From Bretschneidera sinensis (taxonomy: Eukaryota; Streptophyta; Magnoliopsida; Brassicales; Akaniaceae): 64,000 bases of DNA. The stretch covers positions 79,794,320 to 79,858,319 of the forward strand of contig CM043702.1 in assembly GCA_023935145.1 (NCBI GenBank), given 5' to 3'. Position numbers and translations under genes: made by a program. Every line of letters begins with the position of its first letter. Position 1 is the stretch's first letter. Under the pieces are notes generated by a model, which did not search any database, had not been told where the DNA came from, and saw nothing but the letters and a program-made list of their open reading frames with translations. This document shows, one piece after another, positions 57,777-64,000 of this stretch.

Positions 57777-58722
57777 TATTGGGAAACCACCTCTCCAAGA
57801 TGCCCAGGTGATGGTCTCTCAAACACCCACATCTAGAATGACTTGTACACAAAAGAATACAACAATCAAAGCAAGAAAGAAAAGAACACAGGAAATTTGT
57901 TATCGAGGTTTGGTAATGTGCCTACGTCCCCGTGAGTTCACCTGAACTCTCTACACTAATCAGTGGTTCTTTACAATACAGAAACTCTTCTTCAAGAATC
58001 CACAAGTTCTTGAAGGAACAAAGAAGAGAAGAAAGGAAGAAGATAAGAACTATTACAATGCTCTCAATCTCTAACTATACTACTCTCTCTTTACAACCAA
58101 CCTCTCTTTTGAGTCCCTATTGTGTTTTATGTCTTTGCACTCTCACACAATTCTCTCTCACAATTGATCTCACAAGTAATCACAAGTTTACAATGAATTG
58201 AATATTAATATTGTTATTGAAATAGAAGCTAGGTGACCCTTTATATAGTGCACCAACTTCTTGTCCAATCTTGAGAGTCAATCTCTACGCTTAGATCATA
58301 AGAACCAATCAACCTTGGCCCTCCATCAATCCTAAGTGATGCTATGTGTTTTAACCTTGCATCCATATAGTTAACAAGAGGCTGAAATAAGCTGTCCATT
58401 TATGCATCAGTGTGCCTAGTGTTGCGGCACTAAACAGGGGGCGCTGTGGCACAAGGCAAAGCTCCTTTGCACCTTTTCTAGGCACCGTGGTGCTGGGTAG
58501 GGGGCACTGCGGTGCTGGTCACCGTAGTGTGGGAGGAGTAGCACCATGGCAAACACTGAAGCTTGATCAACTTGTGTTGTGCGCACTTCTTTGCTTTGCT
58601 GAATAGAGGTCTGCACACATACCCAAAGTGATGCGCACACTTGTGTGCACTCTTTTAACATGCTGAAATTAATTCTTCCAATCTTGTTTTAACCATGTTT
58701 AAACCTTAGACAAATACCAACA
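57777..58722 (-). repeat. Copia-4 5' LTR
   Basis: TATTGGG (TG changed to TA) to CCAACA, partner of 54000-54966. The minus-strand TATA box CTATATAAAGG is at about 58237-58247. The stem-loop GAGTTC-ACCT-GAACTC is at 57934-57949. The GC-rich block (58420-58560) differs in length from that of the 3' LTR. Confidence 0.95.
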
Positions 58723-58727
58723 ATTTT

Positions 58728-59133
58728 TGTTCTTATTGTCTGATATGTTTGCTGCAAAAACAAGGTTAAAAAAAAAAGAACAAAAGGACCTCACACACTC
58801 CCTCACATGTTTCACTCAAAGAATGAGTCACTCAATTTCACTCGTGTTTTCACACAAAAATCATATTGGCTTTTACCTTCTTATGTGCTCACCACTCTTT
58901 CCTTTTTCCACTCCTAATAATTCTCTATATGTTCTTATCAAACTAACCGAACAAGTATCAAAGTTTCCAGCAACAATTCACCAATAGCTCACAAAGAAAT
59001 TCAGATTTAAAGGCTAGAATACAAGGAAACAAAGATGAGAAATTGAAAGGATTGAATCTAAATATCACACACCTTTTTTCACATTTTTTTTAATGAATCA
59101 AAACAAAAGATAAGCAAACCTGCAACTAGAAGG
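58728..59133 (-). other. CRM-like leader with short gag stub
   Basis: The first 24 bp next to Copia-4 continue gag on the minus strand. Upstream of it a long pyrimidine tract ends in TTTTTGCAG (plus-strand 58752-58785), which looks like a splice acceptor. The rest is AT-rich untranslated leader. Confidence 0.5.
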
Positions 59134-59146
59134 CTCTGATACCAAC
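59134..59146 (-). other. CRM-like primer-binding site
   Basis: On the minus strand GTTGGTATCAGAG directly follows the 5' LTR and contains TGGTATCAGAG, the initiator-tRNA-Met site. Confidence 0.85.
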
Positions 59147-59999
59147 TGATATGATCCACGCCAAGAACTAAGAAATTGATGGATCAAGAAGACTTCTAAG
59201 ATCGTCTAGAAGCAGATTTATGTGAGACCGTGACCCGTTGCTTATATTGAAGCAAGAACCTTGGTATAATGAAGACTAAGACTGTGAGCTATTGCTTATG
59301 TTAAAGCAAGAACCTTGGTATAATGAAGACACCATAATCAATTATGGAAGGATTGATTGATAAGTCGAAGATGAACGCCAAAAACTCTGATAAGTTCAGA
59401 AGTTCTAAAAGAACCAAAGAGAATTTTCTCTCCAAAAGTATGAATCAAATCTGAATTGTCTTTTTCGAAAAAGCCAATGGTTATTTAAATACATGAGAAT
59501 TCGTAACCAATTAGAAAAAGGAAAACTAAGAAATATAAAATAAACCTAAATAGAATTCTGGTAGGAATAGGAAACTACAAAATAGGAAATGAACCTAAAT
59601 AGAATTCTAGTAACCTAAAATCCAAATAAGAAAAGTACCTAACTTGGCATGCAAGCCTTATAATTCAGCAATTAAATTAATAAGGACACAATCAAGTAAA
59701 ATTGCAGCCTATCATTTTCCTTGATGAGCTAACCAAAACGAGTAAGTCTCCAATTTTAGGAGACTAAGATTTTAATTCACTGTCTTGAGTTGTTGGATTA
59801 TTCCAAAGCTTGAATTATGGAAACTCCTCCTTGTGGATCACGTATAGCATCATCCTTGGGCCCCCAAAGATGGTTCTTAGCCCAAATGTGTTGAATCAGC
59901 CCATTGAGAGTTTCCTTAAACCTTTTAGCTCGAGCCCTTGTAACTGGTCCAATTGGAACTTGAATAGAAAGATGCCATTTATTAGCCGTGTCCTCATCA
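59147..59999 (-). repeat. CRM-like 5' LTR carrying the pol C-terminus
   Basis: Partner of 50968-51853. On the minus strand the segment 59798-59999 encodes [20 protein letters not shown] and KETLNGLIQHIWAKNHLW, the same residues that end pol at the 3' LTR. The CGA codon that became a TGA stop in the 3' LTR is intact here. Confidence 0.9.
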
Positions 60000-60004
60000 T
60001 AAAG

Positions 60005-61060
60005 CTTAGGAGAAAAACCTTTAATGAAAATCAAATAAATATAGATATATCATCCATACTCAATTAAATACATACGACAAACTCTTTGGTCAGAATTAGC
60101 TCCGATATCCTTTGTCGTGTTAGTCTCCCAGCACATCATATCCAAGAGCCGTTTTTTGGAAGCACATGTATATGTAAATACTTGAGGACCTGAATAATTA
60201 TTAAATAGCTCCATCCACATTTTGAATCTCGAAATAAAGCGAAAATAATGTGAATGTACTAAATCAGCAAAGAGAAAATTTTAAAGCAAGCAAAAAATGG
60301 AGATGAGACCATTAGGTATATTTGGTATGAATATTAGAATCTAAAGCCTTTGACAAAAAAACTACATGTAGAGACCTTTGGTAAAGGCCCTTGTCTTGAT
60401 GGTACACATGAGAGAGCTTTGTTAGGCATCTTAAAAGCCAAATCATCTAGCACTGAAACACACAATCTGAATCTATTGTGGATTGATTACATGTATAAAC
60501 AAAAAAAAAAAAGGAGAACGAAAAGCAAAACGAACCAAAATGTTACCAATTTAGTAGAGATTGGTTAGGTTTAATAGATAGGAATTCTAACGGAATTCAA
60601 CCCATAGAAATAGATATAGAAGAAGAAGATCGAGGATAATTTAACAACCCTAATCCCGTAAAATAAAGAATCAATATAATCTATTTTAAAAATATAGTTA
60701 CACATGAAATGCTCAAGGAAAAAGTTTGGATTCATAGAAGAGAAAGAGGAAGAAATTTACTATTTTCGTTGGCTCTTATCTATCTTTTTTTTTCTTGTCA
60801 CCCAGAATTCACTTTAACTCATTCTATTTACTTTTTTTTTTGTGTGATTGTGAGTTTTTTTTTTACACTAAATCAATAATCATTGATCCCAACAAAAGTT
60901 CATCAGTTAGTAAGCAACATTTATAGTAAGAAAGATGATAAATAGAAGAAATAAACTATGGAGTACAAAGCAAAAAATAAGGCCAACAAAACAAAAAAAA
61001 AAGAAAAAGATTTTTGATGGAGGAAACACTAAAGATATCTCTAAGAACATATATTCCAAG
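60005..61060. other. AT-rich stretch without recognisable genes
   Basis: Several A/T homopolymers (for example near 60500, 60788, 60832 and 60857) and no protein or RNA motif that I recognise. A 72-codon open stretch at 60350-60568 has a Lys/Arg-rich low-complexity end and no family resemblance. Confidence 0.5.
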
Positions 61061-61344
61061 AAGAGGCATAATAATAAGAGTAGTATTTAGATATGATTTA
61101 TTCCTTATTTATGTACTAGGGTTTTCTTATATATACTGAAGACTTTATGTCGTGTTTATTCACCTTATGAATGAATAAAAATCAAACTATTGAATTCCAA
61201 CACTCTGTGTTTGAGTTGTTTGCGTATCCATATGATTTTGATTGCAATTCCTATGCAATTTGGGATTGATCCATGTGATTTGGATCGAGTTTTATCAATT
61301 AATTTCTTGATTTACTATTTCTTTGCTATTGTTCTACATCAAAG
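61061..61344 (+). repeat. Probable 5' LTR end of chromovirus F
   Basis: TATATATACTGAAGAC (about 61130) resembles a promoter and AATGAATAAAAATC (about 61168-61181) a polyadenylation signal. The segment ends just before a primer-binding site. The left border is not determined because the partner LTR is outside the window. Confidence 0.4.
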
Positions 61345-62589
61345 TGGTATCAAACCACAAATCTCAATTCCTTGTGAGGTTTAAAACAAAAAAAAAATTA
61401 TGAATAGTAATGCTTGAATAGTAGCAAAGATTTCTTCCGTTAATTCGCCACTCGAAGTACGACACTATCACCAACCTATGTTAGACCCTCCGATGACCAA
61501 AACACTTCAACATGTGTACAATCCACCATCGTACAACTGAAGACCTATTTCAACTTTGTTGAGATATGATCTCGTGTTTTTCGCAACCTAGCGAAGCTCC
61601 TAAAGCGTCTTCCATGATCAAAATCAAATTTTTGGCCTACCCAAGAAAGTCCAGCACTGAAATGCACCAGATTTGCTTTATTAGGTCCAATCTAAATTGC
61701 TGCTAGATCCACACTGCCTGATTCGAGCCCCTATAAAAAATTACAGAGTTGCTTCCTCAACCTAGTTGAGTTGTTGAACCAAGTCGTTTGAACACTAAAA
61801 AAGGAACTCCATATCTACTTAATGTTGTTGTAGGTGAGGTACTGCTTTCATATTGAAACTTGTTAATATTTTAGTCTTTGAGCTCTTTAAATTGTGTTAG
61901 TCCAAGGTTTAATTTTTTCCCTTTATTTATTTATACACCACAAAAAAAAAAAATTAGTAAGAATATATGTATTGCACTTTTCATTGGCATGCAATTTGAT
62001 TAAATTTCTAGGTGTTATGTGCATGTTAATAGCTTGTTTATCATTTCGATTACTTAGAGAAATTTAAAGTTTAATTGACATCTTTTACATTCTTTTCATT
62101 CTCATACAACCATGCTTTCTGGAATGACACTATACCTACTAGCCTAACTAACACTCAAGCCACGGATGAGCGAGCAACCAACATTAAATGTCAAGTGGGC
62201 TTAATTAAGAGTATAATAGGTCAACAAAATGCTAGGCTAGATCCAATCCTAAATGCACTACAACTTCAAGAGGGTCTTTGATTTTCTATTGGCCCATCTA
62301 ACGGATCCCAGACCTACTTAGGGTCAATGCAAGGTCATCTAACGATAGAGAGACATAATACTACCACCATAGAACAAGTCACACTTCTAAACCCACAGTG
62401 AGGTTCCACATTGATGAGGAGATAACTAGGAATATGATGCCACCTTTTTAGAAGATCCCTATGGAAACCTAATAAGTCCCTTAGTAATAACATAAGCAAG
62501 ATTTTAGATACCTTAATTTAATCATGTCATAGGTAATGAAGGTAGGCACTAATCTTATGGATACCAATGTCATAGAAAAAATGATATAC

Positions 62590-63345
62590 TCGATAGGAAA
62601 ATCTATAGGTATAATGACTTCCTTGACATCACCAGGATGGTCAAGGTTGACGCATCCACCTATGATGAAAAGTTGGATCCTGATGCTATTTTGGATTGGC
62701 TCAATAACTTATAGGACAATTTTAAATGGTATGGTATGTTTGATATTAATTGTGTTCATTTTGTCAAAACGAAGTTGATAGATCCTGCTAGGTTGTTTTG
62801 CCAGATTGTTCAAACCTATCTTGAGCTTGTGGGTGAACCCCTGGTCAGTCAATAGAAGGTTATGAAGTAGAAAATTAAGGAGAACTACCTTCTTACCTCT
62901 TATAAGAGTCACTAAATTACCTAGATGTTGCTATATAGTTGGATTTCTAGTGTGAAATAATACATGATCCAATTTAGGGAATTCCAGCTTCGAAATGGTC
63001 CTGAGGAAGACCCTATGGTCACAATCTCTCAGTTTCTCAATGGCCTTAACCCTAATATTCGAAATGAAGTTGAGTTACTTTTCCTCACATCAGTAGTAAA
63101 TGCATATCAATGGGCTTTCGAGTATGAAAAGTACTTTAAGAAACCTTTTGTAAGTCATGCAACTTCTCAAATAGTCCAATCTAGATATTTCTCTCATTCT
63201 GACCTTATTGCTAAGGATGGATTTCCTAATAGTAAAAACCCTAATGTTATAACCACTTGTCATAGTGGTTCTTTTAGCGGGTCGACCGTGGCTAATTAAT
63301 CTATCTAATGTCATTGTTGTCACAAGCACTGTTATATTGCCTCTT
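62590..63345 (+). pseudogene. Gag of chromovirus F
   Basis: VDASTYDEKLDPDAILDWLN (about 62649-62710) and NFKWYGMFDINCVHFVKTKL match the start of chromovirus capsid domains. After a frame change, the open stretch 62964-63299 has MIQFREFQLRNGPEEDPMVT, FLNGLNPNIRNEVELL and AYQWAFEYEKYF, the usual C-terminal half. The nucleocapsid knuckle at about 63308-63349 reads CHCCHKHCYIASYC. The spacing is kept but the zinc-binding His has become Tyr. Stops occur in the middle of the domain (near 62710 and 62850-62935). Confidence 0.8.
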
Positions 63346-63529
63346 ATTGTCTTGTGCGTGCCTTGTCCTTAGTCCCCATAACTTATGATCTTCCAAAGAA
63401 TGAAACCATGGTGGTAGATCTCATATATTATTTAAGAGATGAAGAGGACTTTAGAGAGGACCTAAGTGCATATCATGTCAATGTGGTAATATGTATCTTA
63501 TCCACTACTGTGAATAGTGATGCATGAAA

Positions 63530-63945
63530 GTGAACTGGTATTTTTTACACTATTATCAAGTGTAATGAACACTCTTGTAAATTGGTCATTGATGGTGGTA
63601 GCACGATGAATGTGATTTCTAAGCTTACTATTGATCATTTGAACCCCAAGGTAGAACCACACCCATAGCTATTCAAGGTCGCTTGGGTCAATAACACCAC
63701 TTTACTTGTTACTGAGAGGTTTCTTGTCCTCATCTAGTTTCAAAATTATAAAGAGGAAATTTATTGTGATGTACTGCTCATGGATGTCTCTCACGTACTT
63801 TTGGGATGCCCTTGGTTGTACCACCTAGAAGTGACCAATCATGGTCGTGAGAACACTTATTTCTTTCAGTATAAGGGTAAGAAAGTCCTTCTCACTCTTA
63901 TAAAAGTCATTCTCACTATTGAGAAACCTTTTAATAAAGAGAATT
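63530..63945 (+). pseudogene. Protease of chromovirus F
   Basis: KLVIDGGSTMNVISKLTIDH (about 63575-63640) carries the chromovirus active site D-G-G-S. DVLLMDVSHVLLGCPWLYHL follows (about 63760-63820), with Cys in place of Arg in the LLGRPW motif. Two TAG codons (about 63667 and 63736) interrupt it. The frame closes with a TGA at about 63946. Confidence 0.8.
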
Positions 63946-64000
63946 GATTGAACTTCCTTCATTGCCCGAGGTAGTGCCTTCCAACACAGGTCTCAAAGAC

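Larger units (their letters stand above)
54000..58722 (-). mobile_element. Copia-4, Tork/Tnt1-like, gag-protease deleted
   Basis: A minus-strand element of 4723 bp with LTRs 54000-54966 and 57777-58722. It is flanked by a perfect ATTTT duplication (53995-53999 and 58723-58727). The internal region is only 2810 bp because gag, protease and most of the pre-integrase domain are missing. The LTRs resemble those of Copia-1 most closely. Confidence 0.95.
50968..59999 (-). mobile_element. CRM-like chromovirus interrupted by Copia-4
   Basis: A minus-strand Ty3 chromovirus with LTRs 50968-51853 (3') and 59147-59999 (5') and a perfect TAAAG duplication (50963-50967 and 60000-60004). Without Copia-4 it is only about 4.3 kb because the gag core, RNase H and most of integrase are deleted. 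The pol C-terminus continues into the 3' LTR, a feature known from the CRM clade. Other chromovirus clades such as Reina remain possible. A CRM identity would suggest a centromere-near location. Confidence 0.9.
61345..64000 (+). mobile_element. Chromovirus F, partial (gag and protease)
   Basis: TGGTATCAAACCA (61345-61357) is a degenerate initiator-tRNA-Met primer site. A leader of about 1.2 kb is followed by gag and protease of chromovirus type. RT and beyond lie past the right edge. It is on the strand opposite to the CRM-like element and has a different gag, so it is a separate element. Confidence 0.75.

Noticed and set aside
60350..60568. Small protein gene of 72 codons
   Set aside because: No homology that I recognise, a Lys/Arg low-complexity tail, and no promoter or codon-use support. 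It is listed only as part of the unannotated stretch.
1..64000. A new defence, secretion or biosynthetic system
   Set aside because: Every region with protein motifs is explained by LTR retrotransposons, and the remaining stretches contain no recognisable genes.

Overview
The window is plant nuclear DNA, most likely from an angiosperm. It is AT-rich, shows no prokaryotic gene organisation, and consists almost entirely of LTR retrotransposons inserted into one another. I see no intact host gene, RNA gene or CRISPR array. Every coding region I recognise is a decayed gag or pol carrying stops, frameshifts or deletions. Lineage names (Tat/Ogre, Athila, Tekay/Del, CRM-like, Tork/Tnt1-like) come from recognising protein motifs by eye, not from a search.

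Layout. 1-3636: minus-strand Tat/Ogre-like Ty3 element A, running off the left edge, with its probable leader/LTR to about 6.5 kb. 6.54-36.65 kb: a second, plus-strand Tat-like element B. Its pol is cut inside integrase by Copia-1 (11038-17475, minus). Its 3' region, which holds tandem repeats and an antisense extra ORF, is cut by Copia-2 (18437-24487, minus) and then by an Athila element (27361-33819, minus). A solo Athila LTR (34291-35874) follows. 36652-49272: a Tekay-like chromovirus (plus) with TSD CATAT, whose 3' LTR is itself split by Copia-3 (42243-48095, plus). 50968-59999: a CRM-like chromovirus (minus) with TSD TAAAG, whose gag is split by Copia-4 (54000-58722, minus). From about 61.3 kb to the right edge: gag and protease of a further plus-strand chromovirus, F.

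LTR pairs, primer-binding sites, polypurine tracts and target-site duplications agree with each other, so most element borders are known to the base. The insertion order can be read directly: B, then Copia-1, Copia-2, Athila and Tekay into or beside it, then Copia-3 into Tekay. Separately, Copia-4 went into the CRM-like element. All four Copia elements sit inside Ty3 elements.

I did not find a clear new gene system. The observations I rate highest are: (1) a short stem-loop in the transcribed leader of all four Copia families, with a compensatory base-pair change, precisely deleted in one LTR; (2) a 2-kb direct duplication that places a truncated Athila element next to a solo-LTR version of the same insertion; (3) recurrent internal deletions in three unrelated Ty3 elements, two of which join RT to the integrase C-terminus; (4) recurrent Asp-to-Asn changes in the RT catalytic motif of four elements; (5) an antisense ORF with its own TATA-like box in the Tat element.
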